A DNA stretch of 64,000 bases. Source: Turnera subulata. Lineage: Eukaryota; Streptophyta; Magnoliopsida; Malpighiales; Passifloraceae. Positions 21,748-32,822 of this stretch are shown piece after piece; the stretch's first letter is position 1, and each line of letters opens with the position of its first letter. The translations under genes were made by a program, and so were the position numbers. The notes under the pieces were generated by a model. That model was not told the DNA's origin, did not search any database, and saw only the letters and a list, made by a program, of their open reading frames with translations. The stretch covers positions 126,675-190,674 of the forward strand of contig JAKUCV010001420.1 of NCBI GenBank assembly GCA_028386065.3, in the 5' to 3' direction.

Positions 21748-22404
21748 GGCTTTTTTTAAAAAAAAAAAACTTTCTGACCAGTCTTTTAAAAATGAACGCA
21801 ACGCAATATAGAACCCCAGACTTGAGATTCTTATGGCTTGCTTCAACCAGCCGTGCGGGACTAACTCATCACTTTGATATAAAGGATGTAAGTGTTCATA
21901 TCATCAAATTAGATTTAAATTCTTAAAGGTTTTTGTTTTGAGATTTATGCTTTGATCAGTTACGTTGGTTAATTATTTTATTTTTGTTCTCTTTAATGCT
22001 ATTTGATCTGAGCTCCATTGATTGAAAATCCAAATCACAAAGCACGGCTGGGATATTGCGTTCGGGGTTGTTAAAACTTTTTTTGAAGTTGACTAGAGAT
22101 TTGATAAGTAGAAAATATAACAATCTTGGAAACTTTTAAATTCGGAAAGAAAAATAATAATCTGAAAAAAAAAAAGACTCATGAGGTTCTTTCTCCTGTG
22201 AACTACATCATGTAGATAATTGGATTGAAGTAAATTATTATTTTGTACTGACTCATTTAGACTTATATGTTTCTGTATGTACACATGAATTTAATGACCC
22301 CTAAACATAATTATTGATTCCGTATAGTATCAAGCTATGATGGTGATTAAGACACCAAGCTAAGGATGCGCCAATTAGTAATTTTATCTTACTAGGCAAT
22401 CACA
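21748..22404. other. Helitron interior, no gene seen
   Basis: AT-rich sequence after the LINE target duplication. It has a short A run (21757-21769) and no convincing coding sequence. It probably belongs to the interrupted Helitron. Confidence 0.5.
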
Positions 22405-22882
22405 AATGCCTCATCTTCCTGGGTAAAAAAGAATATCCTCCAACACCATTGCTTTGTAACTTTGAGTAAGTGCTTATTATTGACATTCAAAAAGCAACTC
22501 GAGGACTAAACTATAATCTTGAGGTTTACTTCATGAAGAAATAAAATCCCTCATCTTCTTGAGTAAAAAATAATTTCGTCGAAGACCCTTGCGTTGTGAC
22601 TTTGAGTAAGTTTGCTTTTTTATTCTTTTCCTAAAAAAGAAAAAGGGAAGAAAAATACCAAGGCTCCATCAAAGCTAAAAGATTTTTGAAGACTGAAGCA
22701 TACCATGAGATGCATATTTTTCATCCACACCGTCCTATTATACTATTGAGTACAGGAAATGTTTGTGCACCAAGGCTCCATCAAAGCTAAAAGATGTTTG
22801 AAGGGATTGAAGTAAAACGCCAGACACATAGTTTTCATCTACACCATCCTACAATAATAAGTGCAGGAAATGTTTAGACTTT
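22405..22882 (+). repeat. Two tandem duplications (about 150 bp and 112 bp units)
   Basis: About 22405-22625 holds two diverged copies of a unit with cctcatcttc, gggtaaaaaa and gactttgagtaagt-type words. 22658-22770 and 22771-22882 are two copies of ccaaggctccatcaaagcta...tcaggaaatgttt-type sequence. They are non-coding and lie inside the presumed Helitron. Confidence 0.7.
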
Positions 22883-23044
22883 AAGATCATGTTTAGTTGG
22901 GGTTACTTGAAAATAATTTGTGCATGTATCATCTTGGGAGGCTAAAGTATTTTATAAGTAGATTGTTGTAAGTAATTAATTACTTTTCATGTCACAAAAG
23001 ATTTGTTTGTCTATCGTATTTGAGCCTAAATTCTTAACTTTAGG

Positions 23045-23200
23045 GTTCGGTTTGGTAAGTAAGGTGATGGTGTAACCGTTACTGATTTTTCTCATTGTCC
23101 ATTCGTTTGTTTCCTCTGATTTTTGTTTGGTAAGTGAGTAGATGGCGTAAACATCATTATTTTTTTCATTGTCCATTCCTTTGCTTCCACTGGATTTGGT
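23045..23200 (+). repeat. Tandem duplication, about 80-bp unit
   Basis: Two diverged copies containing tttggtaagt, gatgg[tc]gtaa and ttctcattgtccattc-type words. Non-coding. Confidence 0.65.
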
Positions 23201-23467
23201 GGTACTTCATATTTTTAAGTTTTCTTCATTCTTTTTTTTTTGTCATTTTCCACAAGAATTTGAAGAACAAGATTAGAATTTACAGACTAGACTTATCACA
23301 GTGGTCCTTCTTAAATTATAGGTCATGTAACTTGCAGTATTATAATGTCCAACAAGTAGATTTTCTTTAACAAAATGGCAAGACTGCTTTAATAAGCATA
23401 GGCATTTCACCTCAATATGTTGCTAAATTTTAAGGACACCCGCAGGAAGGCGCAGGCAGCCCGCTAG

Positions 23468-24572
23468 TAGTATATACTGAAAGAGAACAGACCTTCGCCA
23501 GGCCAATATGAATTCTGAAATTTATCCTCAATAATTCATTAATTCCAAAATTGACCTATGTCAAATAACTGAAAGAAAAAGAAAAAAAAAATCGTGGCAC
23601 CCTGTAGTGGTGTCTTTGTATTTAGGCATTCCACGTTAAAATTTTACATGTGTTGATTTCTTTACTAATGTAGTACTATGAGAGTGCCACGTTATTTTTA
23701 CATGCATCTAAAAATTAATTTTTTAAACCATTTTTTCTATTTCCAGGTTTGAACTTTTCATTCCTTATCCATGTTCTATCCTTTGCAATCGTACTGTTAC
23801 ATCCTTCATTTTCTCTCCTCTCTCTCCACCTCTCTATTAATTCCTTTGTCTAACCAAATTGAAAGCAGAACCGTCAATGTTATCCGAAAGAATCCAAACT
23901 TGAAATTCCTCAACCATATACTAGGTCATAAGTTGTAAGTTTCATATCTGTTCAGATTAAGAATTTTATAACAGTTTACCATTTTATTTTTGTTGTTTGT
24001 CCTAACTCCTAAGCCTCATGGTTGTTTGATTTTCTTTCCTATATATTGAACTGTTTGTTTTCATTGAAATAATTGAAGAAAGTTCAATAAGTTGCATGCA
24101 GGTGAAAAATTCCGACAAGAATACCGCAAAAGCTTCTGTATTAGTCTGTCATCTTCTGCTTTGTATTGATGAAGAAACGTTGGTGAGTGTTGTTATTTTT
24201 CTTTCTAACATATTTATTTTTCATATGCTTTAATCATTAATAGTAGTTAAAATCTCAGGAGGACACGCTACAAGAGACTATAAGAGAGCTTGGCGTAAAC
24301 CGTCAGTCTTCTTTTCAAATTATAGTAGCAGTCTCAAACTTACAATTTTCATTAGTTGTAATAAAAAAAATTATTCGTGTGTTGACCAGTTCATGTGTAC
24401 TTTTCTCCAATCTTTAGTTTTCCTTTGAGATGCTTGCTAGCTGAATTAGCATGCAATACCTGCATTATTTCTTTCTCTATTTATTTGTCCCACAATTAGT
24501 GGATTTTTTTTAGAAACATTAATGGAATATTTGAAGCTCAGAATCCACAGCGGAGCGCGGGCATCTCACTAG
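23468..24572 (+). mobile_element. Helitron-like element, 1.1 kb (second of three)
   Basis: Starts right after the CTAG of the previous element with tagtatatactgaaagagaac. It ends with cagcggagcgcgggcatctc and CTAG (24569-24572), the GC-rich hairpin plus CTAG expected of a Helitron 3' end. Its 5' 100 bp is similar to that of the next element. The expected TC at the 5' end is not obvious. No coding capacity was seen. Confidence 0.6.
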
Positions 24573-26338
24573 TAGTATATATTAAAAGAGAGAACGGACT
24601 CTCCCCAAGGCCATGTGAATTTATATATCTGTCCTTAATAATTTGTTAATTCCACAACTGACCTTAATTCTACCGATACAACACGCGGACAGTTCATGTC
24701 GTTTTATTTTGCCTATCAATGTTTATTGCTTTTTTTTATCCGAATGTTTATTGCTTTTAAAGATAAGAAACCCACATAACACATATGTCATTAATCAAGT
24801 TGGTTCGGTTAGGATATTTAATTTCATTGTTTTTCAATGAGACACCTGGCCAAAGCAAGATGAGTTGTCCATTGATAAGCATCAGCACCTAGATATAATT
24901 CTCCTTGGCCAACAAGTGCCGTTTTCTGCATCTTCTTCTTCCCCACTTACCCACTCTTTTACCTCCCACTTCTTTCTTTCTCCATTACCTTAAGAATTTA
25001 CATGAACTGCCTAATAGGAAAAAGAGAGAAGATCACGACCTGTTGTGCTGTTGGACCAAACCAAACTCTCGATAACGTTTCTCAATCACGGCGTTCCCAA
25101 CCTGTATGTCATGCACATCGGTAAGATAGGCAATATATAAAGTGCATGTAAGTGTTCCTTCATTTTTCCAATCAAAGCCTATTGTCTCCCCTCATATTTG
25201 CCTTTTGTTGCGGCCTTGAACCATTTGGGCCATTTTAATGTCCTTTTTACTGCCTCCCATGACCTTCTCTGTCTCCATGTTCTCTTCTGTAGTCATTATT
25301 ATAGCCTGCAAGAGAGCCAATCCTATTGCTCTTTTTTGTTTCTTTCTATTTCACCTCTGTTTTTTTTTTTTTCTTCAGGCTTCCGTTCTTCTTACTTTTT
25401 TGCGTGATGGTCGAACATTACTTTTTAAACATTTAAATTCAAGAGAGGTAATGAGAAAGATCATGAAAGATATTCCCTTTTTCATGAAAGAGGGATAAGG
25501 TAATGCATTTTTTTTATATATAATTTACCTATTTGTTTATCGTTTCCAATCTGTAATTGCAAAACAACAAAATGGTTTCCTTTGGCTTCACTACTTCTCA
25601 CCTTTGTTTCCATTTTTATAGTTTCCCAAAATCCCTGGCGGTTCGATTAACTCGACTCTAGGAAAGAAAAGAAAGTTTCTGAGTTCCTATCTTTCTATTT
25701 AACATTAGCAATAATTTTCGATTTTCTGTCTTTTTGTTTAGCATTAGTGATATAGGCAATGCTCTTCATATAATACTTTGTTTATAAAGTTTGTGTTTTC
25801 CAGATCAACAATGAATTTGGATCAATAGCTCCCAGTGATTACTATAGCTCTCTGGATTTTTACATTGTTTTACGCCCTCAAAGAATAATCAAACCAGACA
25901 AGGAAGGTTGTCGATGCCACTAGCTCGCTGTTTCGGGAGGCAACAATAGCCCCTTTATTGTTGGTGGGTGTCAATGAAAGAGAGAATAGAGTTATTGGTT
26001 TGCAACTGACATAAGAGCAACAACAGAACCAGCAGTTGTGGACAAAGAAGTTTTGGGCTTCTAAAAATCTTGAAGGAAATACCAGATTAACATAGTTGAC
26101 GAAACAATATTAGAAGCATTAGTCATATATGTTTGCAATAACATTTGTTTTATTGGTTGCAATGCCTATATTTTCGTTAATTTTGTTGGAAAAAAGAATC
26201 AAATAATTTGGGATTGGTCTGCCCTGCTTCTCTATTTGACAGACTAATGACAATAATCTTAACTATAACAGTACTGTGCTATTCCGCTAGGATGCTAGAA
26301 ATCCAAAATCCCGCAGCAAAGCGCGGGCATTGAACTAG
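24573..26338 (+). mobile_element. Helitron-like element, 1.8 kb (third of three)
   Basis: Starts tagtatatattaaaagagag directly after the previous CTAG. The 3' end is classic: cccgcagcaaagcgcgggca (hairpin), then ttgaa and CTAG at 26335-26338, followed by T. It contains pyrimidine-rich and intron-like stretches, possibly captured gene pieces, but nothing I can name. Confidence 0.65.
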
Positions 26339-26585
26339 TTATTAACCTATTATTAAGTGTATAAATAAAAAACCAAAATGAAGATATAACTGTAAGGACA
26401 TAATTACAAATCCGAAACACCAATATGTAATAACGAGACTGATCTCATACTTCAGAAACACCATTCTGACAGAAAGCAGAAGAAAAAAAAAAACAAAATC
26501 ATCACCTGTTTATATTGTGTCCAGACTTGTGAACCAAGGAATTACCAGGGCAATATAAGGAGGAAAATTTAACTATTTAAATAAC

Positions 26586-28080
26586 GGTAATTTTTTTTTT
26601 TGTGTCCCTCCCGCTTTGTTGATTTCACTGTTGTTCCTCTTCGTTTTTTTCACTCATGGTGTCCCTCAACTTTCAATTTACCGGGCCACGTTATCCTTTT
26701 TACCTCCTACAGCAGGTAAATTGTCTTGGTGTTGACACTTGTCACGAGGGCCCGTGGGCTGCCATTTTTTATTCATTCTTTTGTTAAACCAAATTACTTA
26801 TTTTAAAAACCCTTTTTAAATATGTAAACTATTTTTTTTACCATAACATGTAATTTTTTTCTTAAATAAATTTAAATGAACAAACACAAACCTTTCGTGA
26901 TTGAAAAAAGGAAACATAAAATCCCCAAATTGAACTCTATGTCCTTCATACCTCCGGCTCTTCTCCACTGTACAGGTGGCATAATCCACGTTGCCATCAC
27001 AGCCATAGTCTCCGTCGATGCCTCTGCTTCAGTCACCGCCGCATCAGGCTGGACTAGACAAGGGAAGAAGAGGACCAGGTGGCGTTGCGCCTCCAGTCCC
27101 TACTCATGGTGGCGATGTCGCACGGATTGTGTGACAATGGACTCAAGGCCGTGGGGAGGGGCCAATCCGGCGACAGAGGTGGAATGACTTCTTCTTCAAT
27201 CGCCCCGATCTTGACCGGAACCACCATTTTCGGCGCCACATACATCGGTGGTGTTGTTCTTGGAGCCGGCTCCTGCACCACCACAGGTCTCTCCCTCCCC
27301 TCTACCTCCTTCCCCTCCTTCGTCTTATGTCCCCCCTCCTCGTGTCTTCTTTTTCCTATGTGATCGATCATTATTGTTTTTTTTGGTGATAATGTTAGAT
27401 CCATCATTATTGTTCGGTATGACTTTTTATTTTTCAATCTTTTCCTCTCTCTATGTCATGAGTCGTCGCAGGAAGAGCTATTGCTAGAGTAGGCACGGAG
27501 GCAGAGGAGGAAGGGTGGTTGTTGATGTTTGGCTGCGGTGAAGGCAAGGAGAGTTTCTTGGCAGATCTGGTTTTTTTAATAGATTATTCGGTGTAAATTT
27601 GAAAGTGGTGTATGAGTTAATGGTTTTGCAAAATTTAATACCCAAATTTAATTTTTAAGATTGTTGAATTATTTTTTTTTGTTGTTCTCCACCAATCAGA
27701 ACGGTAATGAAATACACTTGTACCGTTCATTTTTTGGGTTATTTAAGAATATGGCTTACGTGTTGAAATAAACGTTTTATGTTTATTGGATTTGGATATA
27801 TGAATTATGTCTTAATAAGAGTTTTATGTTTCTTTTTTAAAATATGGATTATGTCTTGAATTTGGGAAAAAAAAAGATTTAAAAATGAATAAAAGAAGGG
27901 CTGTCTGTGGGCTTCATGTAACACATGTCAGAACCATAACAATTTACCTCCTGTAGGGGGTAAGAAGGACAACGTGACCCGGTAAATTGAAAGTTGGGGG
28001 ACACCATGAGTGTAAAAAAACACGAAGAGGGACAACAACGGTGAAATCGACTGAAGGGACACAAAAAAAACTTTTTTACC
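26586..28080. mobile_element. Mutator-like (MULE) element, about 200-bp inverted ends, 10-bp target duplication
   Basis: The left end ggtaattttttttt...tgtgtccctc...tcactcatggtgtccctcaac runs to about 26790. Its inverse fills about 27880-28080, ending ...cttttttacc. Flanks are tttaaataac (26576-26585) and tttaaatatc (28081-28090), a 10-bp target duplication with one mismatch, in the Mutator range. There is no transposase. The interior 26940-27560 is GC-rich and different from the sister element at 59493, which suggests captured host sequence (Pack-MULE style), though the source is unknown. Confidence 0.82.
26940..27560. other. GC-rich cargo of the MULE
   Basis: Overlapping open frames run on both strands (for example 27079-27363 plus, and 27054-27437 minus), with no family I recognise. 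The sharp rise in GC against an AT-rich surrounding marks it as foreign to the element ends. It could be exon fragments of a captured gene. Confidence 0.4.
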
Positions 28081-28090
28081 TTTAAATATC

Positions 28091-28513
28091 TAGACATGAG
28101 GATAGCGGTTGTAGTGGAAGTGGAATACTGAGGGGTCTCTTGATAATGATAAGAGTGCTGGGAATGTAGGCCAAATTGGAACTATAACATGGACACCATG
28201 ATGATAAGGAAATGACTCCACATTAAAACTTTCAGCTCTATTGACAGGCCATAACACCTTTTTTTTTTTATGCTAAGGCCAGAACACTTTCTTCTCCAAT
28301 TGCACAAGTAGATCTTCTGAGCATAGTTCAAGTATAGTATTTGGTTGTCAATGGGATCGACAAATTAAGAGTATCTTGAAATTAATGTCAAAACCGGCTT
28401 CTTAAAGGCTACGATGTATATGTCCTGATAGAGAAACACAATGTTTTGGGATCCACTGCAGCGCAATGTAATCGGTGAGCTCCCAAGATCCACCAAGGGA
28501 GCTAAATTTGGTA
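28091..28513. other. No gene seen
   Basis: Mixed composition with no supported coding sequence or repeat ends. It may include the 3' flank of the neighbouring F-box fragment. Confidence 0.5.
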
Positions 28514-28927
28514 TCATTTCTGTGATGCAAAATTTGGGAAATCATTAATTAATGGCGGGTGGCTGATCACATAGCATTTACTAGGCTTATAAGGGTTGTA
28601 AGCAACAGTCTCGTTGTCCAATGTAAGCCAATCCATGAAGCCCTTCCAAGAAAAGGCATAGAAACCATAGCTAAAACGAATTGGAGAAGGAGGCACCAGA
28701 ACCATCTCACTCCACTTGTTCACCTCACTGCAAAACATCTCCACCGGACATGACTTATCATATGTATGCTCATAACGTTCTTTGATACGTGCTACTCGAA
28801 AGTTTTGTTTTTGTTTGTCACATACAAGGCCAACCATGACATCCCAGCTTCGTATTGTAAAGGGGGGAAGAGGTAGGCGCACCATGGTTGAGGGATTCAT
28901 GATATAATAGAATCTTTCATTAGTCAT
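28514..28927 (-). pseudogene. F-box associated domain fragment, second subgroup
   Basis: Minus-strand open frame of 137 codons: ERFYYIMNPSTMVRLPLPPF, WDVMVGLVCDKQKQNFRVAR, MFCSEVNKWSEMVLVPPSPI, YAFSWKGFMDWLTLDNETVA and YNPYKPSKCYVISHPPL. The pattern (NP...LP, F.V..I, SS-like W.E, W..G...WL, I.A.D/YNP) is that of the C-terminal half of plant F-box proteins. It differs from the VWNPFTGVYRKLP type that the F-box to its right should continue with. Either this locus is a chimera, or a divergent family member lies next to a truncated one. Confidence 0.6.
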
Positions 28928-28929
28928 CG

Positions 28930-29546
28930 GGCATGGTAAATTTTACATGCACAGTGGATACCTCAGGTCGTGTTGCGACATCATAAACCTTCTCCTCTGC
29001 CAAATCAAAAGCAATGAGATATACCAGGTGCCCCCTTCTTCCAGTCAAGTGCAGTACCATTCAAGAACAGACCTGTAACCCTCCATACTCCAAACTTGCA
29101 CAAGTATCCGCGACGATCTTCCACCTTTTTCCAGAGACCTCTCTCCAATGAGAAAATTTGAGCTTGAAACCTTCAAGAGTGGGAGTGTAACGGCGACGTG
29201 CAGCTATAAAGACCCTATAATCATCAGCAAACGGATCATATCCAAAACCGTAGGGAAGGTATGTATAATCAGGACCTGACATGTCCTCAGGATCTGGCAA
29301 TTTTCCATTTGAGTACAAAAATCTAACGATCGATGACCGAAGACAATACGGTCGCCCGGAAGTATCATCAAAGACTCCATAGTGTAACGATGTAGGAGTT
29401 TTGGATCTCAATCTGTGGAACTGTACACTGACCAGTAAAGAGGACCATGACTTGGAGACTAACCTGAATCCATGAATGGAGTCATTGGGTAACAACTCTA
29501 GTATCTCCTCCACAATCACTGATGGTAATCTAAGATTTGCTGCCAT
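28930..29546 (-). pseudogene. F-box gene relic, second subgroup
   Basis: F-box start MAANLRLPSVIVEEILELLP, SIHGFRLVSKSWSSLLVS (29061-29546), then LPYGFGYDPFADDYRVFIAA, and GKRWKIVADTCASL. After a frame change near 29070, FLNGTALDWKKGAPG and FDLAEEKVYDVAT-type residues continue to about 28940. The usual WNPFTG segment is missing between FDDTSG and LYSNGKLPDPED. It is broken by a frameshift and truncated. The ATG at 29544-29546 is the family start. Confidence 0.75.
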
Positions 29547-29770
29547 TGTGACACTTTCTTCGTCTCAATGGAGTAATCGAGTGCAAAAAATAATACAATT
29601 TTATACAAAAAAAAAAAAAAGCTTACAATGCCACTGCCATGGGTATGTTGGGTTGTGCAAGGAACGGAAGCGAAATGCCAAAAATATTTTGGCGTTTTAA
29701 AAAGCCATTGAGCCAATTAATCCTGACTTATTAGGCATAATTATTTATTACGAATGGCCTACTTTTAAAT
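29547..29770 (-). promoter_or_regulatory. 5' flank of the second-subgroup F-box
   Basis: Similar to 8555-8715 upstream of the F-box fragment at 8462 (tattttgg[tc]gttttaa, ttaggcataattatttatta). It includes a poly(A) run at 29607-29621. Promoter function is an inference from position. Confidence 0.35.
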
Positions 29771-29927
29771 CAGACGGATCAAAATGGTTTCTGGTTAATT
29801 ACATTTACAGTTAGAGAATTTGATTCCACACAAAGTGATCTTCCATTCACTAAAATCCAATATGGTCTCTTCTGAGAACCGCTCTTTGCCTTATGATTCA
29901 TAGAACTCCGTGCAAGGGAAAAGTTAG

Positions 29928-30160
29928 GCAGAAGGCTTTGTTTGGCTTGCATAAAACGATGACTCAAAAGTATATAGGCAACAACTTAGTTGCATATCTA
30001 CTATATAACATAAACAACAATAAAAATGAATGAACTCTGCTGCTAGCTGCTGCTTCTGTATTTTCAATCATAGGCTGAAAGTTAAAGATAGACCTAAGTG
30101 ATGAATCGGAAATCACATTGGAAGATGTCAAGGGAGAAATTGAACTTCAACATGGCATGG
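29928..30160 (+). pseudogene. ABCB transporter relic, copy C
   Basis: Near copy of 9388-9640 (gttaggcagaaggctttgtt, ataaaaatgaatgaactctg). Plus-strand residues resemble the ABCB segment before the second nucleotide-binding domain (IDLSDESEITLEDVK, then EIELQHG), with frame breaks. Nothing of the catalytic domain follows. Confidence 0.75.
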
Positions 30161-30453
30161 AGTTACGGCATAAACAAGTAATTCGAGGAAAACATCCTAG
30201 GATCCGGCTCTTAATCCACCTCAATTTTGTCTACTTAAACATAATTATCAACCTCAACAAGCCAAATCAAAGGAAATGCTAGCGATATATCTATCAAACG
30301 TAATTGTATTCTTAACCTGCAAAGCCAAAACAAAAACAACCAAATCCACATAGAATCAAACATTCAGTACAAAGCGAAAACATTTAAAAAACCAGGACTA
30401 GGATCTTAACCCACCTATTTGAGTTGTTAAACCATCCTTTGTTGTCTATTCAA
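30161..30453. other. Spacer of the ABC/F-box unit, copy C
   Basis: Matches the spacers at 9651-9998 and 35800-36083 (cacctcaattttgtctactt, caaatccacatagaatcaaa-type words). No gene seen. Confidence 0.6.
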
Positions 30454-30917
30454 TCATGTTAGGAAATCTACCTCACTAGCAGTTGGATAGGGAGAGGTGA
30501 ATGCCTCTGTATAGGGAATGGATGAACATTTTTCGTAAAATTTACAGTGCTTTCTGCCTCCCTGATCCACTGCATTAGCTTCTCCAAGATTATTACTCCA
30601 TTGGAGTATTTCAGTCCGCCCATATACACGGAAGTGGAGCATCATGTATCCGCGATCCTTTACAGAAGGGGGTATGAAATTGCACTCATATTCAACAACT
30701 CTGATCCAAAACGTCCTGACTCACTATATTGAATGAAAGGAACCCAGTTGCCATGTTCCTTCATCATCCAAACAATCTTCTTTGAATAATTTCGCATTGG
30801 ACGCCGACACATACATAGATTTTCTCCAACAATTCCCATGCTAACATGTTCATAAGATTGATCCAAAAATGGGGCTCGACATTGGAAAACTTCTCCTCCA
30901 TCATATCAAAACCAATG
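30454..30917 (-). pseudogene. F-box protein C-terminal fragment, copy C
   Basis: C-terminal 40 percent of the CPR1-like F-box protein: MDQSYEHVSMGIVGENLCMC, KKIVWMMKEHGNWVPFIQY (30660-30866), then MMLHFRVYGRTEILQWSNN and SIPYTEAFTSPYPTASEVDF (30454-30645). A frameshift lies near 30690. Homology ends at about 30917, within the region matching FDLVDEKFSDV of the intact copy. The F-box itself is gone. Confidence 0.8.
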
Positions 30918-31515
30918 ATGGAGCTGCTAACATAGAGGTTGTCATATCAAGGAGCTGTTTTGTCGGGACTTTCTTTTGTTGGAAATAAAGGTGATTTTTG
31001 GAATACCATAATGTTCAAGCTATCATTATCGCATTTTCTTGGAGTTTTTCATCAGCCTGCGAGAAGAGATATTTGGCAAAGACGAAAATGCCGTTGGAGT
31101 TAACAAAGGACTTATGGTGGTCATGAGGTTATTTTGGCCTTTTTCTAACCCTGTTCTTTTCTACTTCAATAATTCTCTATTAGTCACGGAGTGGCCGACA
31201 TTTTCTTTACCTTCTTGCATTTCTTTCTTTTCCCACTATTTTGTCCTTGTCTTGTCTTCTTTCTTTGGGTTTCTTCCTTTCCTCCTCTCCCTTTTTCTTC
31301 ATCTTCAACCGACTACACAATACAAACAGACATAATCCTTTGCCCTTTTCTCCCTCTCCTTAAGTCTTCGCCCTCATCTTTCTCAATCTTCCTGTTCCCT
31401 TCTCTCACTCGCCTTTGCTGCCATCATTGCCATTCACTAACTCATCACCACTGTCAAGTTGCCACCTCCTAGAGGCAGTGAAGCTGAGGAAGAGCTCGAG
31501 TCTCGGATTAGAAGA
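30918..31515. other. No gene seen; pyrimidine-rich stretch
   Basis: Unrecognised sequence with a long CT-rich run at about 31190-31420, the sort found in 5' UTRs and in captured Helitron cargo. Open frames here (31039-31335, 31191-31472) are products of that low complexity. Confidence 0.45.
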
Positions 31516-32503
31516 TTGATAGGCACAATAGTTTTGTATTATCACACAACAGAGCACCCCGTTATGTTCCATTTGACGGTCAGTTGTTGATAAGGGTATA
31601 TGGGAGGTACAGTTTGTGCATCTGGGTTGGATACTTAGTGTGTCAAGTCGGTAAATCCTGGTTGGATGGTCAGTGCATTGTACAGTCTTTGAGTCGTGGT
31701 GGAGTAGTTAGTGTGTTGCATGGTCTGTGGGCTTGACAGTTGCATGAGTCCCTAATAATGCATTGAATCCATCTTAATGCATCTGAATCCGTCTTAATCA
31801 CTGTGGATATTTTGTATTATGATGATGTACTTGTGATGTTATTGTTGTAGTGCCCACGACAGTGGTTCTTTGTGCTATGTAGTTTGTTTTTTTTATGGTA
31901 TATGTGTCGGTGAAATTAAGGTAGTTCTCACCCCTCACTTGCCCCATCTATGTTGTTTTTTTTAGTCACTTGTACAAACACATTTTAAAATTGATAGGCA
32001 CAATAGTAGTGTATTATCACACAACAGGGTACCCTGTTATGTTCCTTTTGACGGTCAGTTGTTGATAAGGGTATATGGGAGGTACAGTTTGTGCATCTAG
32101 GTCAGATACTTTGTGTGTCATAAGTCGGTAAATCCTGGTTGGATGGTCAGTGCATTGTACAGTCTTTGAGTCTTGGTGGAGCAGTTAGTGTGTGGTCTCT
32201 GGGCCTGACAGTTGCATGAGTCCCTGATAATGCATTGAATCCATCTTAATGTTTCTGAATCCGTCTTATTCACTGTGGATATTGTTGTATTATGATGTAC
32301 TTGTGATGTTACTGTTGTAGTGCCCACGACAGTGATTCTTTGTGCTATATAGTTTGTTGTTTTTTATGGTACGACAGTGGTTCACTGTGCTATATAGTTT
32401 GTTGTTTTTTATGGTATATGTGTCGGTGAAATTAAGGTAGTTCTCACCCCTCACTTGCTCCATATATATTGTTTTTTTTAATCACTTGTACAAACACATT
32501 TTA
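31516..32503 (+). repeat. Tandem direct repeat, about 475-bp unit, two copies
   Basis: 31516-31990 and 31991-32503 share ttgataggcacaatag, gttgataagggtatatggga, gtgcattgtacagtctttga, gtagtgcccacgacagt and cacttgtacaaacacatttt. The second copy has an internal duplication of about 44 bp (two gtgctatatagtttgttg words near 32342 and 32388). Non-coding. Confidence 0.85.
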
Positions 32504-32822
32504 ATTTATGACCTTCAATGTAGAACTTATACAAATCATATCTTTCTTATTTTTATGTGAGATATGATTTTTTCTTCAAAGTACATTACCTATCTATTTT
32601 TTTTCTTTTTTACATATAGAACTTATTTCTTTTAATAAATAAGTTAATACAATGTTCTTTCTAATTTTAGAAGAATGTTTTACAGAAATAAATATTATAT
32701 TATTTTTTGTTTTTTATTAATAGTTATTACTTTTAAAAATTATTCTATCAATTATTCATACAAAAGAAGTGAAACATCTTACAAAAAAATAAGGATAAGA
32801 TAATACCTATTTATATATTGTT

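Larger units (their letters stand above)
14819..23467 (+). mobile_element. Possible Helitron (first of three in a row), carrying a LINE
   Basis: The 3' end is fairly clear: cccgcaggaaggcgcaggc near 23439-23458, then CTAG at 23464-23467. A matching 5' end is proposed at TCTATATTATC (14819), followed by atactaaaacaggg, common near plant Helitron starts. The block 15190-15400 (tgccacgtt, acatgcatct, then pyrimidine-rich) resembles 23680-23870 in the next Helitron. A LINE (15889-21729) interrupts it. Without the LINE the element would be about 2.8 kb. The 5' end is the weak part. Confidence 0.4.

Noticed and set aside
27248..27487. Small membrane-like protein in the MULE cargo
   Set aside because: Hydrophobic stretch comes from T-rich DNA; other frames are open as well and no family matches.
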